A stretch of DNA of 64,000 bases, from positions 3,001,501 to 3,065,500 of the forward strand of contig CP157796.1 in assembly GCA_040112665.1 (NCBI GenBank). Direction: 5' to 3'. The position numbers and the translations under genes were made by a program. This DNA comes from Oceanicaulis sp. GTDB lineage: Bacteria > Pseudomonadota > Alphaproteobacteria > Caulobacterales > Maricaulaceae. Of this stretch, positions 1 to 9,201 are shown piece by piece; positions within the stretch are counted from its first letter, which is position 1; every line of letters starts with the position of its first letter. The notes under the pieces were generated by a model, which was not told where the DNA came from, made no database searches, and saw only the letters and a program-made list of their open reading frames with translations.

Positions 1-57
1 AGGCGTGGCGGCGGCGGCGATCGCGCCGAGCGCGACAAGACCGGAACGAAACTTCAC
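1..57 (-). CDS. 5' end of an exported protein gene (partial)
   Basis: Only the first 19 codons lie inside the window. A GTG start at 55-57 (minus strand) is preceded by a strong GGGGAGGGG ribosome-binding site. The peptide begins with Lys and Arg and then a run rich in Ala, Gly, Val and Leu, which is a typical start of a Sec signal peptide. The rest runs off the left edge, so the product cannot be named. It diverges from the DUF1232 gene on the other strand. Confidence 0.55.
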   Translation of the reverse strand, partial: MKFRSGLVALGAIAAAATP

Positions 58-138
58 GGGACCCCTCCCCGATGGAAACCTTCAAAACGACGCCGGACAT
101 GTAAGCAGGCCCATTGCGGCTGAACAGGGGCTGAAGCG

Positions 139-152
139 TTAAGAAGTCTTAA
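139..152. promoter_or_regulatory. TTAA-N6-TTAA element in a divergent promoter region
   Basis: Two TTAA tetramers at 139-142 and 149-152 are separated by six bases in the gap between the leftward exported-protein gene and the rightward DUF1232 gene. CtrA boxes use seven bases between the halves, so this is one base short. It may be a degenerate site or chance. Confidence 0.2.
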
Positions 153-216
153 GCCCGGATGACCGGGCCGCCCGGCCTTGCTAAGGTTCGCTTCGCCAGG
201 TCTGAGGGGACGGCGC

Positions 217-732
217 ATGTTCAAACGCGATCGCAAATTCCGGCTCTTCCCGCCCAGGAAAGGCGCGGCGATGCTGCGCCGGATCGAGGACCGGGCGGCC
301 GACGAGTACGGCGTGCTCTACAAGGACGGCCGCGCCAAGGCGCTCGAACGCGCCGAAGAGGTGGCCCGGGAGAAGGTCGCCGAAGCCGCGCAGAAATCCG
401 AAGCCGAGGTGAACCGCGATCAGGCCCGGGTCGAAGCGAATTTCTGGGACAAGCTCAAGCGCGTCGCGAGGCAGATCCCGTTCCTGGAAGACCTGATCGC
501 GGCCTATTACGCCATGCGCGATCCCGACACCCCGCTTCAGGTGCGCGCGGCTCTGGTCTTCGGCCTTCTGTATTTTCTGTGGACTTTCGACATCATCCCC
601 GACTTCCTCGGCGTGATGGGCTTCGCCGACGACGGCACGGTGATCACCACGATCCTCATGCAGGTCTCGGCCTCCATCAAGGACGAGCACCGCGCCAGGG
701 CGCGCGAAGTGCTGGGCGTGGAAGGGTTCTAG
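217..732 (+). CDS. DUF1232 (YkvA-like) membrane-associated protein
   Basis: The product is 171 aa. The first 85 residues are charged and rich in Arg, Lys, Glu and Ala, probably a helical or coiled-coil segment. Residues about 88-145 match the DUF1232 pattern: a short hydrophobic helix around 108-123, then an Asp-Ile-Ile-Pro-Asp motif (125-129), then Asp-Asp at 138-139. DUF1232 proteins are small and of unknown biochemical role, often in membrane-linked contexts. The ATG at 217 was chosen because GAGGGGA lies at 204-210; an upstream in-frame ATG at 178 has no clear site. The gene converges on rplQ and shares the hairpin between them. Confidence 0.75.
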   Translation: MFKRDRKFRLFPPRKGAAMLRRIEDRAADEYGVLYKDGRAKALERAEEVAREKVAEAAQKSEAEVNRDQARVEANFWDKLKRVARQIPFLEDLIAAYYAMRDPDTPLQVRAALVFGLLYFLWTFDIIPDFLGVMGFADDGTVITTILMQVSASIKDEHRARAREVLGVEGF

Positions 733-735
733 AAC

Positions 736-770
736 AAAAAAAAGGCCGCGCCCTTGCGGTGCGCGGCCTT
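736..770 (-). terminator. Rho-independent terminator of the alpha operon
   Basis: The 8-bp arms GGCCGCGC (744-751) and GCGCGGCC (761-768), extended by AA/TT, enclose a 9-nt loop. On the minus strand the stem is followed by eight T residues (743-736). This ends the long ribosomal transcript just after rplQ. The stem also lies immediately after the DUF1232 stop, but the U-tract is only good for the leftward transcript. Confidence 0.85.
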
Positions 771-794
771 CTCACCCCGGAAAGGGAGGAATCC

Positions 795-1220
795 CTAGTC
801 CTCGTCGGCGCCGACGCCTTCTTCGGCGAGACGGGCGCGGTCTTTCGCGCCTTTGGCTTCGGGATCGCGATCGACCAGTTCGATCACGGCCAGCGGCGCG
901 TTGTCGCCGTGGCGGAAGCCGGCCTTCAGGACGCGGGTGTAGCCGCCGTTACGCTCGGCGTAACGGGGTCCGAGCGTTTCGAACAGCTTGCCGACCTGCT
1001 CGATGTCGCGGACCTGGCTGATCGCCTGACGGCGGGCGTGCAGGTCGCCGCGTTTGGCCAGGGTGACGAGCTTGTCCATGATCGGCTTCAGCTCTTTGGC
1101 CTTGGGCAGGGTGGTCACGATCTGCTCGTGCTCGATCAGCGAGGCCGCCATGTTGGCGAACATGGCCTTGCGGTGGCTGGCCGTGCGGTTGAGCTTGCGG
1201 TGGGCGACGCCGTGGCGCAT
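795..1220 (-). CDS. rplQ: 50S ribosomal protein L17
   Basis: The product is 141 aa. It opens with the family's Met-Arg-His-Gly-x-x-x-x-Lys-Leu-Asn-Arg pattern and keeps the Thr-Leu-Pro-Lys-Ala-Lys-Glu-Leu segment near residue 40. L17 binds 23S rRNA near the exit side of the 50S subunit. The acidic C-terminal tail beyond residue 120 extends past the shortest family members, as is common in alphaproteobacteria. It is the last gene of the S10-spc-alpha cluster, 47 nt after rpoA, and is followed by a clear terminator. Confidence 0.97.
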   Translation of the reverse strand: MRHGVAHRKLNRTASHRKAMFANMAASLIEHEQIVTTLPKAKELKPIMDKLVTLAKRGDLHARRQAISQVRDIEQVGKLFETLGPRYAERNGGYTRVLKAGFRHGDNAPLAVIELVDRDPEAKGAKDRARLAEEGVGADED

Positions 1221-1267
1221 CTGAGTTCTCCTTCAATCCCGGTTAGGGACGCCTCGCGGCGTTCCTC

Positions 1268-2287
1268 CTAGATTTGATCCTCGTATTTCTTGGCCAGATC
1301 CTCGATGTTCTCCGGCGGCCAGTTCGGCGCTTCCATGCCCAGGTGCAGACCCATCTGGGCGAGAACTTCCTTGATCTCGTTAAGCGACTTGCGGCCGAAG
1401 TTCGGGGTGCGGAGCATTTCCGCCTCGGACTTCTGGATGAGGTCGCCGATATAGACGATGTTGTCGTTCTTCAGGCAGTTGGCCGAACGCACCGACAGCT
1501 CGAGCTCGTCGACCTTCTTCAGAAGGGCCGGGTTGAAGTCGAGATCGGGCTTTTCGTCCTCGCCGGCGCGCGCCTGGTTGGGCTCGTCGAAGTTGACGAA
1601 GATCTGCAGCTGGTCCTGCAGGATGCGGGCGGCGTAGGCCACCGCGTCCTCGGGCGTCACCGCGCCGTTGGTCTCGATCTCGAGAATGAGCTTGTCGTAG
1701 TCGAGCACCTGGCCTTCACGGGTGTTCTCCACCCGGTAGGCCACGCGCTTAACCGGGCTGTAGAGCGCATCCACGCCCACAAGGCCGATCGGGGCGTCTT
1801 CGGGACGGTTGCGCTCGGCGGGGACGTAACCCTTGCCGGTGTTCACCGTCAGGACCATGCGCACCTCGGCGTCCTCGTCGAGGGTGCAGATCACGTGATC
1901 CTTGTTGATGATCTCGATGTCGGCGGTCTCTTCGATGTCCGCCGCAGTCACTTCGCCCGGGCCGGACTTCTTCAGCGTCAGGCGCTTGGGGCCCTCGCCG
2001 TGCATCCGCAGGGCGACCTGCTTGAGATTGAGGATGATGTCGGTGACGTCCTCGCGCACGCCCTTGATCGAGCTGAACTCGTGCAGGACGGAGTCGATCT
2101 GAACCGCGGTGATCGCCGCGCCCTGGAGCGAGGACAGAAGAATCCGGCGCAGCGAATTGCCCAGAGTCATGCCGAAGCCGCGCTCGAGCGGTTCGGCGAC
2201 GATCTTGGCGTGACGCGACGCGTCGTGGCCGGCCTGGATTTCCGGCTTCATCGGGCGGATCAGTTCCTGCCAGTTCTTCTCAATCAC
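1268..2287 (-). CDS. rpoA: RNA polymerase alpha subunit
   Basis: The product is 339 aa, the usual alphaproteobacterial length. Residues about 1-240 form the assembly domain, including the conserved stretch that begins [10 protein letters not shown] near residue 36. Residues about 260-320 form the C-terminal domain that contacts UP elements and activators, with the helix-hairpin-helix segment [10 protein letters not shown]. The start codon is GTG at 2285-2287. It lies between rpsK and rplQ, as in nearly all proteobacteria. Confidence 0.98.
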   Translation of the reverse strand: MIEKNWQELIRPMKPEIQAGHDASRHAKIVAEPLERGFGMTLGNSLRRILLSSLQGAAITAVQIDSVLHEFSSIKGVREDVTDIILNLKQVALRMHGEGPKRLTLKKSGPGEVTAADIEETADIEIINKDHVICTLDEDAEVRMVLTVNTGKGYVPAERNRPEDAPIGLVGVDALYSPVKRVAYRVENTREGQVLDYDKLILEIETNGAVTPEDAVAYAARILQDQLQIFVNFDEPNQARAGEDEKPDLDFNPALLKKVDELELSVRSANCLKNDNIVYIGDLIQKSEAEMLRTPNFGRKSLNEIKEVLAQMGLHLGMEAPNWPPENIEDLAKKYEDQI

Positions 2288-2370
2288 GGTGCAGCACCCC
2301 TTCAGGCGTGCGGCGCGAACGCCCGCAGGCGATCGCGCCGGAGAAAATCATCAAACGGCGGCGTCGTGTT

Positions 2371-2760
2371 CTAGACGCGACGGCGCTTGGGCGGACGGCA
2401 GCCGTTGTGCGGGATCGGCGTGACGTCGTGGATCATGGTGACGGTGAGGCCCACCGACTGCAGCGCGCGCAGGGCGCTCTCGCGGCCCGAACCGGGACCG
2501 GAGACGCGGACCTCGACGGTCTTCAGCCCGTGCTCCTGAGCCTTGCGGCCGGCGTCCTCGGCGGCGACCTGGGCGGCGTAAGGGGTCGACTTGCGCGAAC
2601 CCTTGAAGCCCATCGCGCCGGCGGACGACCAGGAGATCGTGTTGCCCTGAGCGTCGGTGATGGTCACCTGGGTGTTGTTGAAGCTGGCGTTCACGTGAGC
2701 GACGCCGGCGGTGATGTTCTTGCGTTCGCGGCGGCGGACGCGGCTCGGTTCCTTGGCCAT
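2371..2760 (-). CDS. rpsK: 30S ribosomal protein S11
   Basis: The product is 129 aa, of family length. The C-terminus reads Pro-x-[13 protein letters not shown], the diagnostic S11 ending, and the Asn-Asn-Thr-x-Val-Thr segment lies near residue 28. S11 sits on the 30S platform near the mRNA exit and helps fold helix 45. It starts with ATG 12 nt downstream of rpsM, and 83 nt separate it from rpoA. Confidence 0.98.
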   Translation of the reverse strand: MAKEPSRVRRRERKNITAGVAHVNASFNNTQVTITDAQGNTISWSSAGAMGFKGSRKSTPYAAQVAAEDAGRKAQEHGLKTVEVRVSGPGSGRESALRALQSVGLTVTMIHDVTPIPHNGCRPPKRRRV

Positions 2761-2772
2761 CGACCTGGTTCC

Positions 2773-3141
2773 TTATTTCTTCTTGCCGGCGATCGGCTTG
2801 GCGGGACCCTTGCGGGTGCGCGCGTTGGTGTGGGTGCGCTGGCCGCGCACCGGCAGGCCGCGGCGGTGACGCAGGCCGCGATAGCAGCCCAGATCCATCA
2901 GCCGCTTCACGTTCACCGCGCGCTCACGGCGCAGATCGCCTTCGACGGTGTAGCCGCCGTCGATCGTCTCGCGGATCTGCAGGATCTCCGCGTCGGTCAG
3001 CTCGTTCACGCGCTTCTCGGCGGGGATGCCCACCTTCTCGCAGATCTCGGCCGCCATGGCGGGGCCGATACCGTGGATGTAGCGCAGCGCGACGGTCACG
3101 CGCTTGTTGGTCGGAATGTTGACGCCGGCGATCCGTGCCAC
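2773..3141 (-). CDS. rpsM: 30S ribosomal protein S13
   Basis: The product is 122 aa. It starts [10 protein letters not shown] and ends in a basic tail with the [10 protein letters not shown] motif, both diagnostic for S13. S13 contacts L5 across the subunit interface and the P-site tRNA. The start is GTG at 3139-3141 with a GGAGA-type site upstream. It opens the alpha block after a 200-nt gap from adk. Confidence 0.98.
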   Translation of the reverse strand: MARIAGVNIPTNKRVTVALRYIHGIGPAMAAEICEKVGIPAEKRVNELTDAEILQIRETIDGGYTVEGDLRRERAVNVKRLMDLGCYRGLRHRRGLPVRGQRTHTNARTRKGPAKPIAGKKK

Positions 3142-3341
3142 GACGCTCTCCTTGTCCTGGTCAGCCCTACGCGCGCGAACCGAAACGAGAGCGCGGCCGG
3201 AACTGGCGGCGCTGACACGCTTGCGGCCCTGTCAGAGCGAAGGGCGCTTCTTATAGTCGGACCGCCCTTCGCGTCAACCGCGACGGACGGCGGGTTTGTG
3301 TTTTCGCAGCACGGCGTCTCCGCCGTGCCGCGGCGAACGTC
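3142..3341 (-). promoter_or_regulatory. adk-rpsM intergenic region with a 9-bp inverted repeat
   Basis: This 200-nt gap separates adk from rpsM. It contains the perfect arms CGAAGGGCG (3238-3246) and CGCCCTTCG (3263-3271) around a 16-nt loop. On the minus strand no U-tract follows, so it is not a standard terminator. It may be an mRNA-processing hairpin, or the S4 operator region known upstream of rpsM in the E. coli alpha operon. That assignment is by position only. Confidence 0.4.
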
Positions 3342-3905
3342 TCAGGCGTCCAGAGCGGCGTCGATCCGCCCGGCCACCTCTTCGATCCCGCCCATGCCGT
3401 CAACGTCGGCCAGCTTGTCCTGGCCCTGGTAGTACGGAATGAGCGGCGCGGTCTGCTCGTTATAGTTCGACAGCCGCTTGCGGAAGGCCTCCACCGTGTC
3501 GTCCGAACGGCCTTCCTCTTCGGCGCGCTTCTTCATGCGCGCCACGAGTTCGTCCTGATCGACGACCAGGCGCACGACCTTGTCGATCTGCGCGCCCCGC
3601 TTCGCCAGAAGCGCATCGAGCGCCTCGGCCTGGGCGACGGTGCGCGGAAACCCGTCGAAGATCGCCCCGCCCGCGGCCTCGGCCTCGGGCAGACGGGATT
3701 CGATGAGCTCGATGACGATCGCGTCGGAAACGAGATCGCCCCGGTCCATGATGTCCTTCACGCGGCGGCCCAGATCAGAGCCCTCGGCGATGGCCGCGCG
3801 CAGCATGTCCCCGGTGGACAGCTGCACCCAGCCCCGGCCCGAGACCAGGCGCTTGGCCTGGGTGCCCTTGCCCGCGCCCGGCGGTCCGAACAGAACCAGG
3901 TTCAT
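3342..3905 (-). CDS. adk: Adenylate kinase
   Basis: The product is 187 aa. It converts AMP plus ATP to two ADP in the cytoplasm. The P-loop Gly-Pro-Pro-Gly-Ala-Gly-Lys-Gly-Thr is at residues 7-15, and the AMP-site motif Phe-Asp-Gly-Phe-Pro-Arg-Thr is near residue 84. The LID is the short form without the four-Cys zinc site, as expected for this length and for many alphaproteobacteria. The ATG at 3903-3905 overlaps the secY stop by 4 nt, which indicates translational coupling. This spc-cluster placement next to secY is common. Confidence 0.97.
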   Translation of the reverse strand: MNLVLFGPPGAGKGTQAKRLVSGRGWVQLSTGDMLRAAIAEGSDLGRRVKDIMDRGDLVSDAIVIELIESRLPEAEAAGGAIFDGFPRTVAQAEALDALLAKRGAQIDKVVRLVVDQDELVARMKKRAEEEGRSDDTVEAFRKRLSNYNEQTAPLIPYYQGQDKLADVDGMGGIEEVAGRIDAALDA

Positions 3906-5251
3906 CGCTTGCGCCCCCTGAGCTTGGTCTTCTTGATCAGCCCCTCGTACTGGTGCGCCAGCAGGTGGGACTGGATCTGGCCGACCGTGTCCAGCGTCAC
4001 CGAGACCACGATGAGCAGCGCGGTGCCGCCGATATAGAACGGGATGGCGTATTGCGCGCGCAGGATCTCGGGCAGCAGACAGACCAGCGTCAGATAGGCC
4101 GCGCCGATCACCGTCAGCCGCGAGAGCACGTAGTCGATGTACTCCGCGGTGCGCTTGCCCGGACGGATGCCCGGCAGGAAGCCGCCGTACTTCTTCAGAT
4201 TGTCCGCGGTGTCTTCCGGATTGAAGACGATCGAGGTGTAGAAGAAGGTGAAGAAGATGATGAGGAACGCGTAGAACCCCAGGAAGAGCGGCTGGCCCGG
4301 GCCGAGCAGCGCCACGACCTGGCGCAGCCAGTCGGGACCGGACTGCGCGGAGAAGCCCGCAACGGTCGCCGGCAGCAGCAGAAGCGAGCTCGCGAAGATC
4401 GCCGGAATGACGCCCGCGGTGTTCAGCTTCAGCGGCAGGAAGCTCGACTCCCCGCCCATCATCTTGTTGCCCACCTGGCGCTTGGGATACTGGATCAGCA
4501 GCCGGCGCTGGGAGCGCTCGATGAACACCACGAAGGTCAGCACCAGAATGATGCCGATCAGCATGGCGATGATCACGCCGCCGGGCAGCGCGCCGGTCGC
4601 GCCCTGCTCGAGCGCCTGAAACAGCGCGCGGGGCATCTCAGCGATGATGCCGGCGAAGATGATCAGCGACACGCCGTTGCCCACGCCGCGCGCAGTGATC
4701 TGCTCGCCCAGCCACAGAAGGAACATCGTCCCGCCGACCAGCGTGATCACGGTGGTGACGAGGAAGAACGGCCCGGGATCGATCGCGATCGTCGCGTTCG
4801 TGGTCGGGTCGGGGTTCTGCATGCTGACCGCGATGGCGAACGCCTGAACGGCCGCCAGGATCACGGTGAGATAGCGCGAATACTGGTTGATCTGCTTGCG
4901 GCCCTGCTCGCCGCCTTCCTTCTTCAACCGCTCCAGGCTCGGCACGGTGGCCGCCATGAGCTGCATGATGATGGAGGCCGAGATGTAGGGCATCACGTTC
5001 AGCGCGAAGATCGCCATACGCTCGACCGCGCCGCCGGAGAACATGTTGAACATGCCCAGCACGCCGCCCTGCTGTTGCTGGAAGGCGGTCGCGAACTGGT
5101 CGGGGTCGATGCCGGGAAGCGGCACGTAGGTGCCGATCCGGTAGATGACGAGCACCAGGAGCGTGAACAGAATGCGCTTCTGCAGCTCCTTGGCGCGGGC
5201 GAACGCCCCGAAATTCATGTTCGAAGCGAGCTGTTCGGCGGCTGACGCCAT
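3902..5251 (-). CDS. secY: Sec translocon channel subunit SecY
   Basis: The product is 449 aa with ten predicted membrane helices. It keeps the family segment Gly-Ile-x-Pro-Tyr-Ile-x-Ala-Ser-Ile-Ile after TM2 (here a Val-Met-Pro-Tyr-Ile-Ser-Ala-Ser version) and the cytoplasmic Tyr-Pro-Lys-Arg-Gln-Val-Gly motif. SecY forms the protein-conducting pore; its partner SecE is encoded at 32236. The ATG at 5249-5251 follows AGGAG at a rather long spacing. A second ATG 11 codons in (residue 12) is an alternative start. It lies 87 nt after rplO, with a hairpin in the gap. Confidence 0.97.
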   Translation of the reverse strand: MASAAEQLASNMNFGAFARAKELQKRILFTLLVLVIYRIGTYVPLPGIDPDQFATAFQQQQGGVLGMFNMFSGGAVERMAIFALNVMPYISASIIMQLMAATVPSLERLKKEGGEQGRKQINQYSRYLTVILAAVQAFAIAVSMQNPDPTTNATIAIDPGPFFLVTTVITLVGGTMFLLWLGEQITARGVGNGVSLIIFAGIIAEMPRALFQALEQGATGALPGGVIIAMLIGIILVLTFVVFIERSQRRLLIQYPKRQVGNKMMGGESSFLPLKLNTAGVIPAIFASSLLLLPATVAGFSAQSGPDWLRQVVALLGPGQPLFLGFYAFLIIFFTFFYTSIVFNPEDTADNLKKYGGFLPGIRPGKRTAEYIDYVLSRLTVIGAAYLTLVCLLPEILRAQYAIPFYIGGTALLIVVSVTLDTVGQIQSHLLAHQYEGLIKKTKLRGRKR

Positions 5252-5295
5252 GGCGGTCGATCACTCCTGAATGCGGGTCGCCCGTAAAAGGCGGA

Positions 5296-5325
5296 AAGAC
5301 CGGCCCTATTTAGGGAGCCGGTCTT
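5296..5325 (-). repeat. Inverted repeat between rplO and secY
   Basis: The arms AAGACCGG (5296-5303) and CCGGTCTT (5318-5325) enclose a second pair, CCCTA/TAGGG, giving a two-step hairpin just after the rplO stop. On the minus strand the downstream bases are TTCCGCCTTTTA, a weak U-rich stretch. It could be a partial terminator that lowers secY and adk expression, or an RNase processing site. Confidence 0.45.
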
Positions 5326-5338
5326 CCGAATGCGAGCG

Positions 5339-5818
5339 CTAGGCTTCGGCGTCGGCCTTGGCGCGGGTCTCGGTCACCGAGCCGCCGGCCTTTTCGACCG
5401 CGGCCTTGGCCGGGCCCGAAGCGCCGGCCACGGTGATGTTCAGCTTGGCTTTCAGCTCGCCGCCGCCGATCAGGCGCACGCCGTCGCGCACGCGGCGGAT
5501 GACGCCGGACTTGACCAGAGCCTCGCCGTCGACGGCGGACTTGGCGTCCAGCTTGCCCGCGTCGATCGCGGCCTGAAGCCGGCCGAGCGTGACTTCCACG
5601 AAGCGCGCCCGGTTCGGCTTGGTGAAGCCGCGCTTGGGCAGACGCTGGTGCAGCGGCATCTGACCGCCTTCGAAGCCCTTGATGGCGACGCCGGAACGGG
5701 ACTTTTGGCCTTTCACGCCGCGTCCGCCGGTCTTGCCCTTGCCCGAGCCGATGCCGCGCCCGACGCGCGTGCGCAGCTTGGTCGCGCCTTCGTTGTCGCG
5801 CAGTTCGTTCAAGCGCAT
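5339..5818 (-). CDS. rplO: 50S ribosomal protein L15
   Basis: The product is 159 aa. It shows the L15 N-terminus Met-Arg-Leu-Asn-Glu-Leu, then the Gly-Arg-Gly-x-[11 protein letters not shown] loop near residue 20 that threads into 23S rRNA. The globular C-terminal half is Ala-rich with an acidic end. It follows rpmD by 41 nt and precedes secY, the normal spc order. Confidence 0.97.
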   Translation of the reverse strand: MRLNELRDNEGATKLRTRVGRGIGSGKGKTGGRGVKGQKSRSGVAIKGFEGGQMPLHQRLPKRGFTKPNRARFVEVTLGRLQAAIDAGKLDAKSAVDGEALVKSGVIRRVRDGVRLIGGGELKAKLNITVAGASGPAKAAVEKAGGSVTETRAKADAEA

Positions 5819-5859
5819 GGTCGTTCTCCTCGTGAGGGCCGGGCCCTCGAAAATTTGCG

Positions 5860-6045
5860 CTACTCGACGATCTCGACGAGGTGGGCGACCTTGCGGATCA
5901 TCCCACGCACCGAGGCGGTGTCCTCGAGCTCGCGTTCACGGCCGATCTTGCCCAGGCCCAGACCCTTCAGGGTCGCGGCCTGCTCGTTCGGACGGCGGAT
6001 CGGGCTGCCGGTCTGGCGCACCCGGAGGGTTTTCTTCGCAGCCAT
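5860..6045 (-). CDS. rpmD: 50S ribosomal protein L30
   Basis: The product is 61 aa, the family length. The pattern Gln-Thr-Gly-Ser-Pro-Ile-Arg-Arg near residue 11 and the Leu-Gly-Leu-Gly-Lys-Ile segment near residue 30 identify L30. It binds 23S rRNA near the 5S rRNA contact. It sits 12 nt after rpsE. Confidence 0.95.
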   Translation of the reverse strand: MAAKKTLRVRQTGSPIRRPNEQAATLKGLGLGKIGRERELEDTASVRGMIRKVAHLVEIVE

Positions 6046-6057
6046 CTGACGCGCTCC

Positions 6058-6636
6058 TTACGATTCGATCGCTTCGGGCGCGCTGGCGCCGTCCTGACGA
6101 CGGTCGACCAGATCGGCCACTTTCATGCCGCGCTTGGCGGCCACCGAGCGCGGCGAGTTCTGGGCCTTCAGGGCTTCGAACGTGGCGCGCACCATGTTGT
6201 AGGGGTTCGACGAGCCGGTCGACTTGGCCACGACGTCCTGAACGCCCAGGCTTTCGAGCACCGCACGCATCGGACCGCCCGCGATGACGCCGGTGCCCGG
6301 AGGCGCGGCGCGCAGCACGACCTTGCCCGCGCCCCAACGGCCCTTGGCGTCGTGATGCAGCGTACGGCCTTCGCGCAGCGGCACGCGGATCATCATCTTC
6401 TTGGCTTCCTCGGTCGACTTGCGGATGGCTTCAGGCACTTCGCGCGCCTTGCCCTGTCCGAACCCGACCCGGCCCTTGCCGTCGCCGACCACCGCGAGCG
6501 CGGCGAACTGGAAGTTCCGGCCGCCCTTCACGGTCTTGGCGACCCGGTTGATCTGAACGAGCTTGTCGATCAGTTCCGGTTCGTCGTTGTCTTCCCGGCG
6601 ACGACGGTCGCGACCGCGATTGTCTTCTCGAGCCAT
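6058..6636 (-). CDS. rpsE: 30S ribosomal protein S5
   Basis: The product is 192 aa. After a charged 20-residue start, the double-stranded RNA-binding fold carries Val-Lys-Gly-Gly-Arg-Asn-Phe and [10 protein letters not shown]. The second domain has [13 protein letters not shown]. S5 acts in decoding accuracy and mRNA unwinding at the entry channel. It lies 12 nt from each neighbour, rplR and rpmD. Confidence 0.97.
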   Translation of the reverse strand: MAREDNRGRDRRRREDNDEPELIDKLVQINRVAKTVKGGRNFQFAALAVVGDGKGRVGFGQGKAREVPEAIRKSTEEAKKMMIRVPLREGRTLHHDAKGRWGAGKVVLRAAPPGTGVIAGGPMRAVLESLGVQDVVAKSTGSSNPYNMVRATFEALKAQNSPRSVAAKRGMKVADLVDRRQDGASAPEAIES

Positions 6637-6648
6637 GCGTCCGCTCCC

Positions 6649-7002
6649 TTAGAAGTTCAGGCCGCCCTCACGGGCGGCGTCGGCGAGCGCCTTGACGCGC
6701 CCGTGATAGATGTAGCCGCCGCGGTCGAACACGACCTCGGTGAGGCCCTTCTCCTTGGCCCGTTCGGCGACCTTGCGGCCGACTTCCTGGGCGGCGGCGA
6801 CGGTGGCGCCCGAAGCGTCCAGACCGGGTTCGATCGTCGAGGCCGCAGCCACCGTGACGCCCTGGGCGTCGTCGATGATCTGGGCGTAGATGTGCTTGGA
6901 CGAGCGGTAGACCGACAGACGCGGGCGACCGGCTCCCATCTTCTTGAGGCGGGCGCGGTTGCGTTGCGCGCGGCGCCGCATTTGATCTCGTGCGGATTTC
7001 AT
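6649..7002 (-). CDS. rplR: 50S ribosomal protein L18
   Basis: The product is 117 aa. It has a basic N-terminus, then the Arg-Leu-Ser-Val-Tyr-Arg-Ser segment, and the C-terminal Phe-Asp-Arg-Gly-Gly-Tyr-x-Tyr-His-Gly-Arg-Val-Lys-Ala motif typical of L18. It binds 5S rRNA together with L5. It lies 8 nt after rplF. Confidence 0.97.
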   Translation of the reverse strand: MKSARDQMRRRAQRNRARLKKMGAGRPRLSVYRSSKHIYAQIIDDAQGVTVAAASTIEPGLDASGATVAAAQEVGRKVAERAKEKGLTEVVFDRGGYIYHGRVKALADAAREGGLNF

Positions 7003-7010
7003 GGCCGGCC

Positions 7011-7544
7011 CTACTTCTTCTTGCCTTCTTTGCGGCGGATGTACTCGCCCGCATACTTCACGCCCTTGCCCTTGTAGGGCTCCGGCGGACGGAACTTGCG
7101 GATCTCCGCCGCGGTCTGGCCCACGGCCTGCGCGTCCGCGCCCTCGATCTTGATCTCGGTGGGCTTGGGCGTGGCGATCTTGATGCCCTCGCGCGGGGTG
7201 TAGACCACGTCGTGGGACAGACCCAGCGAGAGCTTGAGATCATTGCCCTGCATCTGCGCGCGGTAACCCACGCCGACCAGTTCAAGGTTCTTCTCGAAGC
7301 CTTGGGTCACGCCCTGGACCATGTTCTTGATCCGCGCACGCGCGGTGCCGAACATCGCCTTGGCCGACTTGGAGTTTTCCGCCGGCTCGACGCGCAGCGT
7401 GTTGTCCTCCTGCAGGACGCGCACGCTGGCGGGCAGATCCATGGCGAGTTCGCCCTTGGGACCCTTCACCGACACCAGCCCGCCGTTCACCGAAGCGGTG
7501 ACGCCGGAGGGGATTTCGACAGGCAGCTTGCCTAGACGGGACAT
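7011..7544 (-). CDS. rplF: 50S ribosomal protein L6
   Basis: The product is 177 aa. It begins Met-Ser-Arg-Leu-Gly-Lys-Leu-Pro-Val and has the duplicated beta-alpha fold of the family. The C-terminus carries the diagnostic [11 protein letters not shown] motif. L6 supports the factor-binding region of the 50S subunit. It lies 13 nt after rpsH. Confidence 0.97.
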   Translation of the reverse strand: MSRLGKLPVEIPSGVTASVNGGLVSVKGPKGELAMDLPASVRVLQEDNTLRVEPAENSKSAKAMFGTARARIKNMVQGVTQGFEKNLELVGVGYRAQMQGNDLKLSLGLSHDVVYTPREGIKIATPKPTEIKIEGADAQAVGQTAAEIRKFRPPEPYKGKGVKYAGEYIRRKEGKKK

Positions 7545-7557
7545 GTGCCTTCCTTCC

Positions 7558-7956
7558 CTAGCTGACGTGGCAGAGGATTTCGCCGCCGACGTTCTTGGCG
7601 CGCGCCGCAGCGTCGCTCATCACGCCCTGCGGAGTGGAGATGATCGCGATGCCCAGACCGTTCTGCACGAGCGGCAGGTCGCGCACCTTGCGGTACTCGC
7701 GACGGCCCGGCTTGGACACGCGTTTGATGTCGGAGATCACCGGAGCGCCTTCATAGTACTTCAGCTCGATCTCGTACTGCTTGAAGCCCTGGGCGTCGGT
7801 GCTCTCGGAGTAGCCGCGGATATAGCCCTCTTCGAGCAGCACCTCGAGCACCCGGCCGCGCAGCTTGGAAGCCGGCGTGGTCACGGTGGTCCGGTTGCGC
7901 ATCAGGGCGTTGCGGATGCGGGTCAGCATATCGCCGAGCGGATCGTTCACGGACAT
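7558..7956 (-). CDS. rpsH: 30S ribosomal protein S8
   Basis: The product is 132 aa. It starts [16 protein letters not shown] and ends in the Gly-Gly-Glu-Ile-Leu-Cys-His-Val-Ser pattern. Both are S8 signatures. It binds 16S helix 21 early in assembly; in E. coli it also represses the spc operon by binding the rplE leader. It lies 13 nt after rpsN. Confidence 0.97.
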   Translation of the reverse strand: MSVNDPLGDMLTRIRNALMRNRTTVTTPASKLRGRVLEVLLEEGYIRGYSESTDAQGFKQYEIELKYYEGAPVISDIKRVSKPGRREYRKVRDLPLVQNGLGIAIISTPQGVMSDAAARAKNVGGEILCHVS

Positions 7957-7969
7957 GTCGGTCCTCCTC

Positions 7970-8275
7970 CTACCAGCTCGACTTGACCATGCCCGGGATC
8001 AGCCCGTGGCTGGCCAGCTGACGCAGCGCGACGCGCGACATCTTCAGCTTGCGGTAATACGCCCGCGGACGGCCGGTGACCTGGCACCGGTTGCGGACCC
8101 GGGTCGGCGCGGAATTGCGCGGCAGGTCCGCCAGCTTCAGCTGGGCGGCGAACCGCTCTTCCACAGGCTTCGAGGTGTCGCGGGCGACAGCCTTCAGCGC
8201 GGCGCGTTTGGCGGCGTACTGGTCCGCCAGGCGCTTACGCTTCAGGTTCCGCTCGACAGCGCTTTTCTTGGCCAT
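7970..8275 (-). CDS. rpsN: 30S ribosomal protein S14 (zinc-free long form)
   Basis: The product is 101 aa, the long paralog. The conserved core Arg-Asn-Arg-Cys-x-x-Thr-Gly-Arg-Pro-Arg-Ala is near residue 65 and the C-terminus is Met-Val-Lys-Ser-Ser-Trp. Only one Cys of the zinc ribbon is present, so this is the zinc-independent type. It lies between rplE (52 nt upstream) and rpsH. Confidence 0.97.
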   Translation of the reverse strand: MAKKSAVERNLKRKRLADQYAAKRAALKAVARDTSKPVEERFAAQLKLADLPRNSAPTRVRNRCQVTGRPRAYYRKLKMSRVALRQLASHGLIPGMVKSSW

Positions 8276-8327
8276 TCGTTCTTTCTCCTCGCGTGCGGAA
8301 CCACCCCGGTTCCGCGCTCCTGCTGCG

Positions 8328-8888
8328 TCAGCTCGTGAACGGAAAGTCGAGCTCGGCCAGCAGGGCCTTCGCTTCTTCGTCAGTTTTCGCGGTGGTGGTC
8401 ACGATGATGTCCATGCCGCGGATTTGGTCGACCTTGTCGTAATCGATCTCGGGGAACACGATGTGCTCCTTGAGACCCATTGCGAAATTGCCCCGGCCGT
8501 CGAAGCTCTTGCCGTTGAGCCCGCGGAAGTCGCGGACGCGCGGCAGAGCGATCGTGACCAGACGGTCGAGAAACTCGTACATGCGATCCTTGCGAAGGGT
8601 GACCTTCGCACCGATCAGCTGCTCCTCGCGAAGCTTGAAGCCGGCGATCGACTTCTTGGACTTCGTGGCGATCGGCTTCTGGCCGGAGATCGCCTGAAGA
8701 TCGGCCAGCGCGCCCTGGATCTTCTTGGAATCCTGAGCGGCCTCGCCCACGCCCATGTTGATCACGACCTTGTCCAGGCGCGGGATCTCCATGTCGTTGC
8801 TGTAGCCGAACTTTTCCTTCAGCTTCGCGCGGATCTCTTCGCGATACCGCGTTTTCAGGCGCGGTTCGTATTCAGCGACGTCAGCCAT
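8328..8888 (-). CDS. rplE: 50S ribosomal protein L5
   Basis: The product is 186 aa. The [13 protein letters not shown] segment near residue 39 and the C-terminal Asp-Ile-x-x-Thr-Thr-x-x-Thr-Asp-Glu-Glu-Ala motif identify L5. It binds 5S rRNA and contacts P-site tRNA. Its first 8 nt overlap the end of rplX, which suggests coupled translation. Confidence 0.97.
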   Translation of the reverse strand: MADVAEYEPRLKTRYREEIRAKLKEKFGYSNDMEIPRLDKVVINMGVGEAAQDSKKIQGALADLQAISGQKPIATKSKKSIAGFKLREEQLIGAKVTLRKDRMYEFLDRLVTIALPRVRDFRGLNGKSFDGRGNFAMGLKEHIVFPEIDYDKVDQIRGMDIIVTTTAKTDEEAKALLAELDFPFTS

Positions 8889-9198
8889 CGATCACCTCGC
8901 CGGACTTCTTGGCCACGCGCACTTTCTTGCCGTCCTTGCCGATCTTGAAGCCGACCTTCGTCGGCTCGCCGGTCTTGGGATCGACGAGCGCCACGTTGGA
9001 GACGTGGAGCGGCGCGTCTTTTTCTTCGATGCCGCCGGCGCTCATCTGGGTCGGGCGCTGGTGGCGCTTGACCGTGTTCACACCGGAGACCACGACGCGG
9101 TCTTCCTTCGGCAGCACGCGGACGACCTCGCCGGTCTTGCCCTTGTCGCGGCCGGTCAGGACGACGACCTTGTCGCCTTTTTTGATCTTCGCAGCCAT
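8881..9198 (-). CDS. rplX: 50S ribosomal protein L24
   Basis: The product is 105 aa. It has a KOW motif at the start ([18 protein letters not shown]) and the Gly-Val-Asn-x-Val-Lys-Arg-His segment near residue 38. L24 is an assembly initiator near the peptide exit tunnel. It overlaps rplE by 8 nt and lies 3 nt after rplN. Confidence 0.97.
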   Translation of the reverse strand: MAAKIKKGDKVVVLTGRDKGKTGEVVRVLPKEDRVVVSGVNTVKRHQRPTQMSAGGIEEKDAPLHVSNVALVDPKTGEPTKVGFKIGKDGKKVRVAKKSGEVIDG

Positions 9199-9201
9199 GG
9201 C

